A stretch of 50,252 nucleotides of DNA from an uncultured Clostridia bacterium. Its GTDB lineage: Bacteria > Bacillota > Clostridia > Christensenellales > UBA1242. The position numbers and the translations under genes were made by a program. Of the stretch, positions 24,599-34,819 are shown piece after piece; positions within the stretch are counted from its first letter, which is position 1, and the number at the start of each line of letters is the position of its first letter. The notes under the pieces were generated by a model. It was not told the DNA's origin, searched no databases, and was given only the letters and a program-made list of their open reading frames with translations. The stretch lies in assembly GCA_944351415.1 (NCBI GenBank), contig CALVPQ010000010.1, positions 1-50,252 on the forward strand. Direction: 5' to 3'.

Positions 24599-27500
24599 TT
24601 ATATATTATTTCTATACATTCTTCTTCGTCTTATAAATTTTGAAAGTGGTATTGAAATAATCACGAGGGCGGCAATAACACAAATTGATATAATAACAAC
24701 TTTACCTATAGTTGTGTCTATAAATGCTTTTTTGAAGAACCTAACGTCAATTTCAATATCTTCTTCAATGTTGCTTATAGTAAATTGATTATTGCTAGTC
24801 TCTATCTTAACGTCGTTCACAAACACTTCAACATCATAATTTTCAAAATCAGTGTTGATAGTAAATAATCTATTATCACCATATTCTGCACTAGTTCTAT
24901 CTTGCAAACTTGTGATAGTTCCATTTCCTTCTATATTTATAGATATATTAAATTTAATTTTATCAAATTCGGCATAAATTTCATGATTACTATCAATATT
25001 ATCAAAGGAATAGGTATAAGAAGTAATGTCATCTTGATTTTCACTGAATAGTGCAACATTATCTATAAGTATATTTTTAATTGTATAACCTGTGTTTGCA
25101 GTTATTTGATAATCACCATTTTCACCATACTCATAAGTTGAAGCTCCAGAAGGTGAGATTTGCCCATTACCGTTTGTTGAAGCATTAATAATATATTTAT
25201 ATATTTCAAATTCGGCATAAATTGTGTGGTTTTGTGTGATATTTTCAAATAAATAACCATCGCTATTAAATTTTTGCATATCATCTTCACTTAATGCCAC
25301 TCCGTCAACTTCAACTTTTGTAAGATAGTATCCTGCGTTTGCAGTTGCGGTAAAAAGTTTAGAAGAACCATAGTCAAGCACAATATTTCCACTTGGAGAA
25401 AGTGTGCCATGGCCATTTGTGGAAGCTATTATTGTAAGAGTATCTAAAGCAAAGTCCACATATATTTGATAATTTTCAATATCAGTGATAAAGTTTAATG
25501 TTATATATCCATTATTGATAATGTTTGCAAGTTCATCATCATTAACATTACGTCCATTAATTGTTATAGCTTTTATATGAGCATAATCGTTTGCAGTAAG
25601 AATAAAGGTTTCGCTCTGTCCATAAGTGAAGGTTAATTCACCACTTGGAGTAACATTTCCGTATTGGCTACAGCTAATGTTAACAACATAATTATTTATT
25701 TCAAATTCAACATAAATTGTGTGATTTTGTGTGACATTTTCAAATGTATAACCCTCTGCAACCGCCACGTCAAACTCGTCACCTGTAAGCGAAGTTCCGT
25801 CAATTTCAATTAAACTTACGTGATAACCTTGTTCTGCTTCAATAGTGTAAAGTTGTGATTGACCATATTTGATTTCAACTTCGCCACTAGGAGAGATATT
25901 TCCATTTTCACCATAAGTTGCATAAATTAAGAAGGTTGAAACTTCATATTTAGCATAAGCATAAATATTTTCTGCCGGCATAGTTTCAAAGTCAAAAGGA
26001 ATTGTATATTCTTGGTTTTGATACCAGCCAAGAAAATCATAGCCTGTTATAGTTGGGGCAGTGATATAGTTAATGTAATCCATATAGTAATAGTCTTGTG
26101 TTATAGTTTGTTGCCCTGGAATAATAAAGTAAAGATGATATACGGTTGTGTCTTTTAAATAAACTATATTTCCATCTGAAATAAAATTATATCCATCGCC
26201 ATGCAAGTGTTCGGTATTTATTGTAGATGAATTGTCAAGGGTAAAGATAGGGTGAGATTCATCTAAATATGCTCTATAATTATAGAAATTTATATTCAAC
26301 ACAAGGCTATCATATAAGCCGTTAATCATATTTATCTTAAAACTACTATTGCTGTTATCTATATAATATTCAGTAAATTGACAACCGCTGGAAAGTTCAA
26401 CGCAATTTTCTAAAATATTTCCATTTCCACGGTCAGAGATAATCACATCATAATAATAATTTCCGCCAGAAGAATTGTTACCAAGAGATACTCCACCATA
26501 AAGCTTTAGCGAATTTTCAACGTAGCTAGAGTTTATATAATCAACAACATTAAACAAAATAATTGCATCGCAAGTATTATTTCCAAATCCGCCACCAGTG
26601 ATGGTAACTTCGCCGTCATAATATGAAACTATTATATATTTGAAGTTATTGCGAGTTATTGTTATTTTATTTATTTCAAGTTGCCCGTCTGTCACATCAA
26701 AAAGTTCTCCGTTTGTGGCTGTGCAATTTGAAATTGTTCCGCCTGCTAATATAACAGAAGAAACGTCTATAAGCCCACCACTGGAGTTTTTATTTATATT
26801 TGTGATTGTTCCGCCTTGCATATTAAAACTAGCTCTGCCGTTTTCAGCAATAAGATTATTTAAAGTGAAGTTTTGAACTTTAGCTCCCGCTTGTATATTT
26901 AATATTGAACCGTTTTGAAGTGAAAATAAGGTATTAAAACTATTATTTTGCCCATCAATATTAAGGTTAGTTAATGTTAAACCTTGATAGGTTGTATCTT
27001 CTAAGCCAAGATTGAGATTGCCATTTATATTAATAAGAGCATTTTTACTTTCTAGGATAGATGCAATATATAGGGTTGCATCATTTATTGCAACAAAAGT
27101 TATATTTTTTTCAATACTAAGCGGTTCTGTAAGATAGCAATCTGCTGATAAAACAACAACAGCACCAGAAGAACTTTCTTCTATTGCTTCATTAAGAGAT
27201 TGAAAGTATTCCCAAGATGCACCATTATGGAATTGAGCTGTATATCCATCAAAGTTTTCCACTGAAACACTGCAGATATTTGAATATAAACTCTTTTCTC
27301 CAAAGGCAAACACTTGCACAAAATACTTTGCTTCACCTAAACTATTTGTGTCAAGTTCTAAGGTAGAACTAGTTTCACCAACAAGAGCAACTCCGTTTGA
27401 AATAGTGCTTTCTGTTTTATACCACTGATAAGAAAGCATAAAACCACTTGCCGTGATTGAAAGATTCTCATTTGAGTATTGAGTAACAACTTTTGTAGGT

Positions 27501-29755
27501 TGCAAGTCAACAACTATTTCAAGTTCATCAAGTGCAATAAAAGTATTTCCATAACTATCACAATATTCTTCTGCCAAACTATTTTTATAGCCATAAACTG
27601 TTATATTACTATCAATAGAACGACCGTAAAAAGTATTTAAAGAAGGTCCAACATAAACAGATTCAACTGTAGTGCTTTGGAAGTTATTTGCACCCATCAT
27701 TTCTATATCTGGCAAATATATTTCTTTTAATGTTAAACAGCCGTCAAAAACATGTCCATTTATATCATAATCTTCTTCTTTAGGGGCAAGCTGAGTAACA
27801 CTATCAAGATTTATTAAACTAAGAGAAGAGCAGTTTTCAAATGCAAAAGCACCAATATAATAAACATTATTAAAATTTACTTCAGTTAATTGTTCACAAT
27901 TTGAAAAACAATAAGGGTTGATAATCTGACAACTATCTGGCAATGTAACTGTTTCAACATTATTTTGTTTAAATAAAAAGTTACCAAGTTCTTTAACAAC
28001 TCTTCCATCAATTATATCAGGAATAACAACATCTTTAAAGTGACCTGTATATTCTATCACAACGTTATTTATATCTATAACAAAAAAGTCGCTTTGTTCA
28101 TCGTTAGGATTAAATAGCTCAACAGTATAAATAATTGAACTTGCCACAGTGTTTTCATTTTCTATATAGAGTGCAATAAATTTATATGTAACAGAGTTTG
28201 TTATGTTAAGTGGGGCTGTATATTCATGAGAATTTTTATCAGGAGTTGAACCATCAGTTGTATAAAAAATTCGATACCCAGAAACACTTGATGACACACT
28301 AAGTGTAAACGTGTTTGTAAATTCGGTGTAAGTTTCTGTGCTAACAACATTTCCCGCATTATCTTCAAAAGATAACACATCTTGGTTGTTTAAAACATTA
28401 AAATATTTTAAATCAAGCATTCCGTAACCATAAAATTTATCCTTGCCAGGCTCGCCTAAATCGGTAGTGTTCTGATATAATCTTGTTTCAATTATATCAG
28501 CTGTGTAAGTAGGGGTGTTTCCATTCCAGTAGTTTATGTCAGAACAAAGCAAGGCTATAGCAGCACTTACGTGTGGTGCAGCCATAGATGTTCCGCTCAT
28601 TAAAACATAATCATATCCCTGTGGGTTGTTTGCATAGTATGCAGAAGCTACTAAAGTTCCAGGTGCAGAAATATCCACACTCTCTCCAAAATTTGAATAG
28701 CTATCATCAAAAACATAATCGTTTCCGCTTTGCTTTAATGCTGAAACTGTGATAACGTTTTCACTATTTGCAGGCATATAGTTAGCTGTGTCAAGTTGTT
28801 CATTTCCTGCAGCAACAACTGTTAGAATATTTTGTTCATCTCTTAAAGTTTCAAACCAAGAGTCAAGTTGGGTAAGGGTATAAACATCACTAGCACCACC
28901 TAGACTTAGATTTATACTGCATATATTATAGTTTGAATAAACCACTTTTAAACTTTCAAGAGCTAGAATAACACTTCTAAAATCACCACTTCCAAGAACA
29001 TTTAAAACTTTGATTGGCAAAATTTTAACATTATCAGGGGTTGATGAAGTTATAATGCCAGAAACATGAGAACCATGTCCATGGTCATCTTCAAAATTAT
29101 AACCACTATAGGTTTGTTCGGTTTCAAAATAGCTATCACCAACAAGTTGCCCATTATCAGTTAATATTCTATCTTGCAAAATTTCATGACTTGTGTTTAT
29201 TCCTGTGTCAAGCACAGCAACAACTACTTCTTCGTCTGTGCCAAAAGTGTTAAGATAGTCATTTATTCCGCCTGCATTTATAGCGCTATAACCCCAATTG
29301 AAATTATTTGGGTATGTATTGTCAGAATAGTCGGCAATAGAGATAATTTGGTCAATAATAACTAAAATATCATCATTTTGAGATAACTTTGAATAAGCAT
29401 ATTCAGTTTGCTCTTCACTATCATAGCATAAGAACGAAATATCCTTGTATCCATCAACCACCTTACTTGCACCATAAGTGTTATCAATTTCTCCAACGGT
29501 GATAAGTCTTTTAAGATAGAAAGTAGAATATTCTTTATTTTTTGCATCATAAAACTCTCTACTGCTCAAATTATCAGAGTTATCAAGGTTATCATCTATA
29601 GCCATAACAGCATTTTTAAAATTATAAAAATCCTCGGCGGTATATTCACGTAAGTTTGTTTTATTATTAAAAGCAAAAAAAGCAGTCAAAGCGATAACAA
29701 TAAATAAAGAAACAAGTAAAAATAAAATAATTTTATATGTTTTATGTTTAGCCAT
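24599..29755 (-). CDS. Membrane-anchored subtilase with InlB-like and Flg_new-like repeats
   Basis: This secreted S8 serine protease has 1718 residues. An N-terminal membrane/signal segment (residues 9-29) is followed by a subtilase domain with the complete triad: D183 (VLDTG), H227 (HGHGSHVSG) and S390 (GTSMAAPHVSAA), plus N318 (AAGNE). Then come a chitobiase-type beta module (FYTTDGSTPDKNS), a leucine-rich-repeat segment of BspA type (about 570-720), an Ig-like part and a beta-helix-like stretch (about 870-1110). Next are one InlB-type repeat (GYDFLGWYQNQEYTIPF) and about five 80-residue GxIxPSG...YG repeats (about 1268-1675). A membrane helix and RRRR end the protein. It probably degrades or processes host or cell-surface proteins. 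AAAGGAG precedes the ATG. Confidence 0.88.
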   Translation of the reverse strand: MAKHKTYKIILFLLVSLFIVIALTAFFAFNNKTNLREYTAEDFYNFKNAVMAIDDNLDNSDNLSSREFYDAKNKEYSTFYLKRLITVGEIDNTYGASKVVDGYKDISFLCYDSEEQTEYAYSKLSQNDDILVIIDQIISIADYSDNTYPNNFNWGYSAINAGGINDYLNTFGTDEEVVVAVLDTGINTSHEILQDRILTDNGQLVGDSYFETEQTYSGYNFEDDHGHGSHVSGIITSSTPDNVKILPIKVLNVLGSGDFRSVILALESLKVVYSNYNICSINLSLGGASDVYTLTQLDSWFETLRDEQNILTVVAAGNEQLDTANYMPANSENVITVSALKQSGNDYVFDDSYSNFGESVDISAPGTLVASAYYANNPQGYDYVLMSGTSMAAPHVSAAIALLCSDINYWNGNTPTYTADIIETRLYQNTTDLGEPGKDKFYGYGMLDLKYFNVLNNQDVLSFEDNAGNVVSTETYTEFTNTFTLSVSSSVSGYRIFYTTDGSTPDKNSHEYTAPLNITNSVTYKFIALYIENENTVASSIIYTVELFNPNDEQSDFFVIDINNVVIEYTGHFKDVVIPDIIDGRVVKELGNFLFKQNNVETVTLPDSCQIINPYCFSNCEQLTEVNFNNVYYIGAFAFENCSSLSLINLDSVTQLAPKEEDYDINGHVFDGCLTLKEIYLPDIEMMGANNFQSTTVESVYVGPSLNTFYGRSIDSNITVYGYKNSLAEEYCDSYGNTFIALDELEIVVDLQPTKVVTQYSNENLSITASGFMLSYQWYKTESTISNGVALVGETSSTLELDTNSLGEAKYFVQVFAFGEKSLYSNICSVSVENFDGYTAQFHNGASWEYFQSLNEAIEESSSGAVVVLSADCYLTEPLSIEKNITFVAINDATLYIASILESKNALININGNLNLGLEDTTYQGLTLTNLNIDGQNNSFNTLFSLQNGSILNIQAGAKVQNFTLNNLIAENGRASFNMQGGTITNINKNSSGGLIDVSSVILAGGTISNCTATNGELFDVTDGQLEINKITITRNNFKYIIVSYYDGEVTITGGGFGNNTCDAIILFNVVDYINSSYVENSLKLYGGVSLGNNSSGGNYYYDVIISDRGNGNILENCVELSSGCQFTEYYIDNSNSSFKINMINGLYDSLVLNINFYNYRAYLDESHPIFTLDNSSTINTEHLHGDGYNFISDGNIVYLKDTTVYHLYFIIPGQQTITQDYYYMDYINYITAPTITGYDFLGWYQNQEYTIPFDFETMPAENIYAYAKYEVSTFLIYATYGENGNISPSGEVEIKYGQSQLYTIEAEQGYHVSLIEIDGTSLTGDEFDVAVAEGYTFENVTQNHTIYVEFEINNYVVNISCSQYGNVTPSGELTFTYGQSETFILTANDYAHIKAITINGRNVNDDELANIINNGYITLNFITDIENYQIYVDFALDTLTIIASTNGHGTLSPSGNIVLDYGSSKLFTATANAGYYLTKVEVDGVALSEDDMQKFNSDGYLFENITQNHTIYAEFEIYKYIINASTNGNGQISPSGASTYEYGENGDYQITANTGYTIKNILIDNVALFSENQDDITSYTYSFDNIDSNHEIYAEFDKIKFNISINIEGNGTITSLQDRTSAEYGDNRLFTINTDFENYDVEVFVNDVKIETSNNQFTISNIEEDIEIDVRFFKKAFIDTTIGKVVIISICVIAALVIISIPLSKFIRRRRMYRNNI

Positions 29756-29932
29756 AAAAACTCCTTTAACTTCTGTAAGAATTATATTTAATTTAATATT
29801 ATTAAATTAAAAAATATTATTCAAAAATATCTTAACACAATTTAAAAAAAATGTAAACATAATAAGATAAATTTAAAGGGGCAAAAAAATTAAATATTTT
29901 TTATTCTATATTTCAATTCACTTAATATCGTT

Positions 29933-29960
29933 TTGTAAAATTTTGTAAATCTTTTATAAT
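29933..29960 (+). promoter_or_regulatory. Promoter of the OYE-type oxidoreductase gene
   Basis: TTGTAA (29933-29938), a 16-base spacer and TATAAT (29955-29960). The rest of the 29756-30008 gap is AT-rich and must also carry the subtilase promoter on the minus strand, which I could not place. Confidence 0.65.
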
Positions 29961-30008
29961 ATTATTATAGGAAAATTAAACTAGTTTTCTAATTTAAAAG
30001 GGGTTTTT

Positions 30009-32060
30009 ATGGATAAAAAATATCAAGCACTATTCACACCTTGGAAAATAGGCAATGTGGAAATTAAAAACAGAATTGTTCTTTGCCCAATGGGGGGAAC
30101 GTCACTTTTTGGCTGGATGGAGCCACATCATTTTGATAAAGATGCAGCTGATTTTTTTATGGACGTTGCAAAAAACAATGTTGGACTAATTATTCCAGGC
30201 ATAGCTCCACTTAAAAATCTAATAGGTGGGCAATGGTTATATAAAAGTAAAAAATCATTTAAAAAACTTAAGCCATATATGGAAGAAATTCATAAAACAG
30301 GTGCCAAACTTTTTATACAGCTCACAGCTGGTTTTGGACGTTCTTTTTCAATACCTAATGCAATGGTTCCAATGCTTAAACATAAGGTGTTAAACACACT
30401 ATTAAAACCTATATTTGATGTGCGTTATCTTTGTGCATCTCCAAGCAAACTTCCATCAAGATGGGCAGAAGGTGTGCTTACGCGTGCAATAACAAAAAAA
30501 GAAATAGAAAAACTTATAAATGGCTTTGCAAAAACTGCAAAACTTTGCAAAGAAGCAGGGGTTGATGGTGTGGAAGTCCATGCTGTGCATGAGGGGTATC
30601 TTCTAGACCAATTTACAACAGAGTATACAAATTTCAGAACAGATGAATATGGTGGAAGTTTTGAAAATAGATATAGATTTGCAGTTGAAGTTGTTAATGC
30701 AATAAAGAAGGAATGTGGGCAAGATTATCCTGTATCTTTAAGATATTCTGTAACAAGCAAAACAAAGGGTTTTTGTAAAGGTGCACTGCCAGGGGAAGAA
30801 TATACCGAAGTTGGAAGAGATATGGAAGAAAGCTTAAAAGCTGCAAAATATCTTCAAGATGCAGGTTATGATATGCTCAATGCAGATAATGGAACTTATG
30901 ATGCATGGTATTGGGCACACCCACCAGCATATATGCCACAAAATTGTAATTTAAAAGATGTGAGTGAAGTTAAAAAAGTGCTTGATATACCCGTTGTTTG
31001 TGCTGGAAGAATGGAAGCAGAAATGGCAGCCAAAGCAATTTCAAATGGGGATATAGATGCAATGGGTGTTGCAAGACAATTCCTTGCAGACCACGAATGG
31101 GTAACAAAACTCATGCAAGAGCGTGTTGAAGATATTTTGCCTTGTATTTGTTGCCACAATGGTTGTTTTGCTATATCACACTATAAAGGTGTTGCAAATG
31201 CAGGTGCAGTCAGCGATACAAAACACATGTCAAGATGTGCATTAAACCCACTTACAATGCAAAATCATAAATACGATATAATTCCAGCCAAGAAAATAAA
31301 AACTGTTGCTGTTATAGGTGGCGGTGTTGGCGGAATGGAAACTGCACGTATTGCCTGTATTCGTGGGCATAAGGTAACAATCTATGAAAAAAAAGACCAT
31401 TTAGGTGGTGTATTCATCGCGGCAGCTGCACCATCATTTAAAGAAAAAGATAAGCAACTTATTGAATGGTATCGCAGGCAGATAAAGAAACTTGGCATAG
31501 AAGTTAAATATAACACTGAAATTGATGATATATCAAAATTAAATGCTGATGAAATAGTGATTGCAACTGGTTCAAAGCCAAAAAAATTAAATGTAAAAGG
31601 CAGTGAAAATTGTATTGAAGCTTGCGAGTATCTCTATGGCAAGGAAGTAGGCGAAAATGTGGTTATTATTGGTGGTGGACTTAGTGGTTGCGAGATTGCC
31701 TATGACTTATATCTTAAAGGCAAGCACCCTGTGATAGTGGAAGCCAAGAACGACCTTATGGTTTCAAATTCTCTTTGTCTTGCAAATTCATCATATTTAA
31801 GGGACTACTTTATTTATAAAAAAGTGCCTGTATATCTTGAAAGTAAGGTGCTTGAAATAACAAATCAGCAAGTTGTAATTCAAAATAAAGATGGAAAAAC
31901 TATAGAAATCAAAGCAGACAACGTTATATCTGCAATAGGTTATAATCCATCTCCACTTACAAAACCATCAAAGAAAGTTCATATAGTCGGCGATGCATTA
32001 AATGTTGGCAATTTAAGAACTGTTGTATGGCGTGCATGGGAAGTTGCAGAAAAAATTTAA
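30009..32060 (+). CDS. OYE-family NADH:flavin oxidoreductase with Fe-S and FAD domains
   Basis: This 683-residue enzyme belongs to the 2,4-dienoyl-CoA reductase/enoate reductase/BaiCD group. It has an N-terminal FMN TIM barrel (NRIVLCPM, GVDGVEVHAVHEGYL, EYGGSFENR), a 4Fe-4S cluster segment (CICCHNGC, then CALNP) and C-terminal FAD/NAD(P)-binding domains (VIGGGVGGMETA, IIGGGLSGCE, VIATGSKP). It probably reduces an activated C=C bond of an unknown substrate, such as an enoate, a bile acid or a flavonoid. It is cytoplasmic, with its own promoter and an AAGGGG ribosome site. Confidence 0.9.
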   Translation: MDKKYQALFTPWKIGNVEIKNRIVLCPMGGTSLFGWMEPHHFDKDAADFFMDVAKNNVGLIIPGIAPLKNLIGGQWLYKSKKSFKKLKPYMEEIHKTGAKLFIQLTAGFGRSFSIPNAMVPMLKHKVLNTLLKPIFDVRYLCASPSKLPSRWAEGVLTRAITKKEIEKLINGFAKTAKLCKEAGVDGVEVHAVHEGYLLDQFTTEYTNFRTDEYGGSFENRYRFAVEVVNAIKKECGQDYPVSLRYSVTSKTKGFCKGALPGEEYTEVGRDMEESLKAAKYLQDAGYDMLNADNGTYDAWYWAHPPAYMPQNCNLKDVSEVKKVLDIPVVCAGRMEAEMAAKAISNGDIDAMGVARQFLADHEWVTKLMQERVEDILPCICCHNGCFAISHYKGVANAGAVSDTKHMSRCALNPLTMQNHKYDIIPAKKIKTVAVIGGGVGGMETARIACIRGHKVTIYEKKDHLGGVFIAAAAPSFKEKDKQLIEWYRRQIKKLGIEVKYNTEIDDISKLNADEIVIATGSKPKKLNVKGSENCIEACEYLYGKEVGENVVIIGGGLSGCEIAYDLYLKGKHPVIVEAKNDLMVSNSLCLANSSYLRDYFIYKKVPVYLESKVLEITNQQVVIQNKDGKTIEIKADNVISAIGYNPSPLTKPSKKVHIVGDALNVGNLRTVVWRAWEVAEKI

Positions 32061-32138
32061 TTTTTAATAGTTTTTTAATAAAATTTTTTTAAAAAATAGA
32101 TAAATTATATACTAAATGATAAAAAATAAAGGGTAAAT

Positions 32139-32921
32139 ATGAATCCACAAAAATTTGGCTGGCAACATCTAACATATCTTGCAGTTTTTGTTGTATTAAT
32201 GGTTGTAAGTTTAATTTTAATAAAACTCTATGCAAAAAGCGAGAAGGCAAAATTAATAATAGTTAAGGTTGTTGCCGCATTACTTTTCATCTTTGTTTTA
32301 TGGAACAGAATAGCAATCACAGTTTCTAATCAACGTTGGACGAATATGATTCCAAATTCTTTTTGTGGTATGAGCAGTTTTGTCCTTTCACTTGCCTGTT
32401 TATTTGGAAAGAAAAATAATGAAGTTCTACATTTTGTTTACTATCTTTCAGTTGTAGGTGGTTTTATAGTAATGATTTTCCCTGATTTTATAGAAAGTTA
32501 CTCATCATTCTTTCATTCAATAACAATCTCAGGGCTTTTGCATCACACGTTTTCCTTCTACCTTTGTGTGCTTCTTCTTGTTATTGGTTATTTCACTCCA
32601 AACTATAGAAAGTGGAAAAATCTTGTGATAGGCTTTATGGCTTATATAACACTTGGTGCTTTTCAAATTTCTGTTTTTGGGTATGATGATGCTTTTTATA
32701 TAATCAATCCAGTTATACCAGGCACACCATTAACCGTATGGCTAATTGCAGTAATTTTTGGGGTTGGATACATATTGCTTATGGTTGTTTATGAAGCAGT
32801 AAGAAGAAAACTTGCTAACAAAAAAACAGCAAAAATTGTTGCATTAGAAGAGGCTCATCAATCATCAACTGAAAAAACAGAGAATAAAGTTATAGAAATT
32901 CCGGACAAAGATAACAAATAA
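32139..32921 (+). CDS. YwaF-like (TIGR02206-type) membrane protein
   Basis: This 260-residue protein has about seven membrane helices and the pattern of the YwaF-like family: a Pro/Cys loop (IPNSFCGMSSFVLSLAC), a VVGGFIVMIFPD helix and an SGLLHHTFSFYLC helix with a His pair. The C-terminal 30 residues are hydrophilic. Function is unknown in the family. It follows the OYE gene after 78 bases and ends before a hairpin, so it may be cotranscribed with it. Confidence 0.65.
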   Translation: MNPQKFGWQHLTYLAVFVVLMVVSLILIKLYAKSEKAKLIIVKVVAALLFIFVLWNRIAITVSNQRWTNMIPNSFCGMSSFVLSLACLFGKKNNEVLHFVYYLSVVGGFIVMIFPDFIESYSSFFHSITISGLLHHTFSFYLCVLLLVIGYFTPNYRKWKNLVIGFMAYITLGAFQISVFGYDDAFYIINPVIPGTPLTVWLIAVIFGVGYILLMVVYEAVRRKLANKKTAKIVALEEAHQSSTEKTENKVIEIPDKDNK

Positions 32922-32927
32922 AAAATA

Positions 32928-32973
32928 AAAATCGGTAGCTTCCAATAGTAAAAACTTTGGAGGCTTTTTTTAT
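32928..32973 (+). terminator. Terminator after the YwaF-like gene
   Basis: AGCTTCCAA and TTGGAGGCT arms form an imperfect stem followed by seven T residues. Confidence 0.65.
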
Positions 32974-33094
32974 AACAAAGTTTGTTATATAAGCAAAATT
33001 TACCACATAAACCTAAAGATTAAATGAATTTTTGCAAAATAATGTCAAATTATATAAAAAAATTGAAATTTTTGTATTTAAAAATCATAAATAG

Positions 33095-33123
33095 TTGAAA
33101 AGCTTTTTTATTTATGATATTAT
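33095..33123 (+). promoter_or_regulatory. Promoter positioned for a leaderless transcript
   Basis: TTGAAA (33095-33100), a 17-base spacer and TATTAT (33118-33123). The ATG is at 33130, where transcription is expected to begin, and there is no ribosome site. Confidence 0.55.
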
Positions 33124-33129
33124 ACAGAT

Positions 33130-34074
33130 ATGAAAAAATTTTATATAACTTTATCCTTAATATTATTTATGTTGATTTTGGAAATCATTAAGTATTTTGC
33201 AAATTTTATATGCTTTTATGTATTTTCAGCTATTCAACTTATATTATTTATAACCTGCACAACTCTTTTGTGTTTAGGTGCAATGAAGGGTAAAAATAAA
33301 ACAATTTTATCCATCTTCTTATCTTGTGTAATGGTTTGTATTTCCGTCCCTGTTGTCTATGCCTTTGCAAACACAGAAAAGCAATCTTATAACAGTGTTG
33401 TTCATGCAGGTGGAGTGCTGGGAAATTCTGTATATTTAAACTCTCAAGAGGGGTTTATGTTCTATGCAAATAACGGCTATTCAATTATAGAAATTGATTT
33501 TTTATATACAAGTGATAAAGAGATTGTGGGTTCTCATTTATTTGAACACCTGCCTGGATTTAATCTTGAGAATAGGCCAACAATGAAGGAGTTTGAAAGT
33601 GCTAAGTTAGATGGGAGGTATACCGGAATAACTTATGATTGGTTGATTGAAGAATTAAAAATGTTCCCAGATATTAAAGTAGTTTTTGATTCAAAGGAAG
33701 ATGACTCAATTGCAATTTTGGAAGATATGGTTGAAACTGCTCACCAAAAAGACTTTGCTATTGAATCAAGAATGATAGTTCAAGTTTATAGTATTGAAAA
33801 TTATAATGAAATAAAGAATAACCCAGCCTTAAATTTCACAACTTTTTGGTTTACTAATTATAAAGCTAAGTATACAAATTTTCAAATTCAAGAATAATTT
33901 GGTGATAAAGAAGATATAGATGCTATTGTTCTTCACTATTTTGATTGGTGGTTCTATCATCAAACAAATTTTCAATTTAGCAAAAAAGTTGCAGTCCATG
34001 CAGTCAATGGAGAAGAAGCAGTTAATTTTTTAGCAGATAGAGGAGTCGATTATATTTATGTCGATAAAATTTAA
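33130..34074 (+). pseudogene. Glycerophosphodiester phosphodiesterase-like gene with an in-frame TAA
   Basis: The first 255 codons encode about three membrane helices (to about residue 80) and a GDPD-type barrel: VVHAGG, a Glu-x-Asp pair in IIEIDFLYTSDKEIV and GSHLF. Family members hydrolyse glycerophosphodiesters. A TAA at 33895-33897 interrupts the frame after FQIQE. The same frame then continues for 58 more codons (FGDKEDIDAIVLHYFDWW, later DRGVDYIYVDKI), which look like the missing final strands of the barrel, and stops at 34074. So either a single substitution inactivated the gene or there is an assembly error. TAA is not a normal recoding codon. Confidence 0.8.
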
Positions 34075-34165
34075 AATATATTTTAAGGCATAAAATATCA
34101 GTAAAAAATCAATATACATATAAAAAATTGCTGAACAATTCAAAATTCTTGCAGGAAGGATTGAT

Positions 34166-34693
34166 ATGAAGTTAGAATTAGTTGTGCCACGTAAAGAAGA
34201 CCTGTGGTTTAAAAAAGAGTTAAAAGAAGACCCTCAAACAATGGATTATAATGCAGGGTATGCTCTAGATGTAGAAGGGTATAATCGTGAAAATGGAACA
34301 ATTCAAACAGATTTAAAAGAACTGGAAGAAGTTTGGGCAAAAAAGTGGATAGGCAATGAACCTACATATTTTTATTATTTTATAAAGGCTGGTAGTCAGT
34401 TTATTGGCGAGATTTATGCAAAGTTTAATAACAAAACAACTCTGTATGAAATTGGAATTGTAATTAAAGGGGATTATAGAGGCAAAGGCTTCTCAACACC
34501 TGCAATCAAATTATTATGTGAAAAATTAAAGGAAAAGGGTGTTAAAAAATTGTATCACCGCCTTCCTATGTGCCGAAAGGCAGCAATTAAGGCAGATATA
34601 AATAATGGCTTTGTTGTAAAGAAAGAAAACATAGAAGGAATGAAAAAGTTTGGGAAAAGTGAAAAACTTGTGTATTTAGAAAAAGAATTATAA
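34166..34693 (+). CDS. GNAT-family N-acetyltransferase
   Basis: This 175-residue GNAT protein has the acetyl-CoA loop GDYRGKGFSTPAI (about residues 111-123), preceded by YEIGIVI and followed by a helix and KLYHRLPMCRKAAIKADINNGF, the usual beta-6/alpha-4 part. The acceptor substrate cannot be told from the sequence. AAGGA lies about 8 bases before the ATG. It follows the broken GDPD gene and precedes the HD gene, with separate intergenic gaps. Confidence 0.85.
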   Translation: MKLELVVPRKEDLWFKKELKEDPQTMDYNAGYALDVEGYNRENGTIQTDLKELEEVWAKKWIGNEPTYFYYFIKAGSQFIGEIYAKFNNKTTLYEIGIVIKGDYRGKGFSTPAIKLLCEKLKEKGVKKLYHRLPMCRKAAIKADINNGFVVKKENIEGMKKFGKSEKLVYLEKEL

Positions 34694-34819
34694 TTAGTAA
34701 AACTTAATTAAAAATTTAAATTTTAAGTATTAATTTTAAAATTAAATGGCATTTAAAACAAAAATATAAAAAATAATGTCCTTTCAAAAATATTAGGGAA
34801 TTAAAAATTAAGGAGAAAA

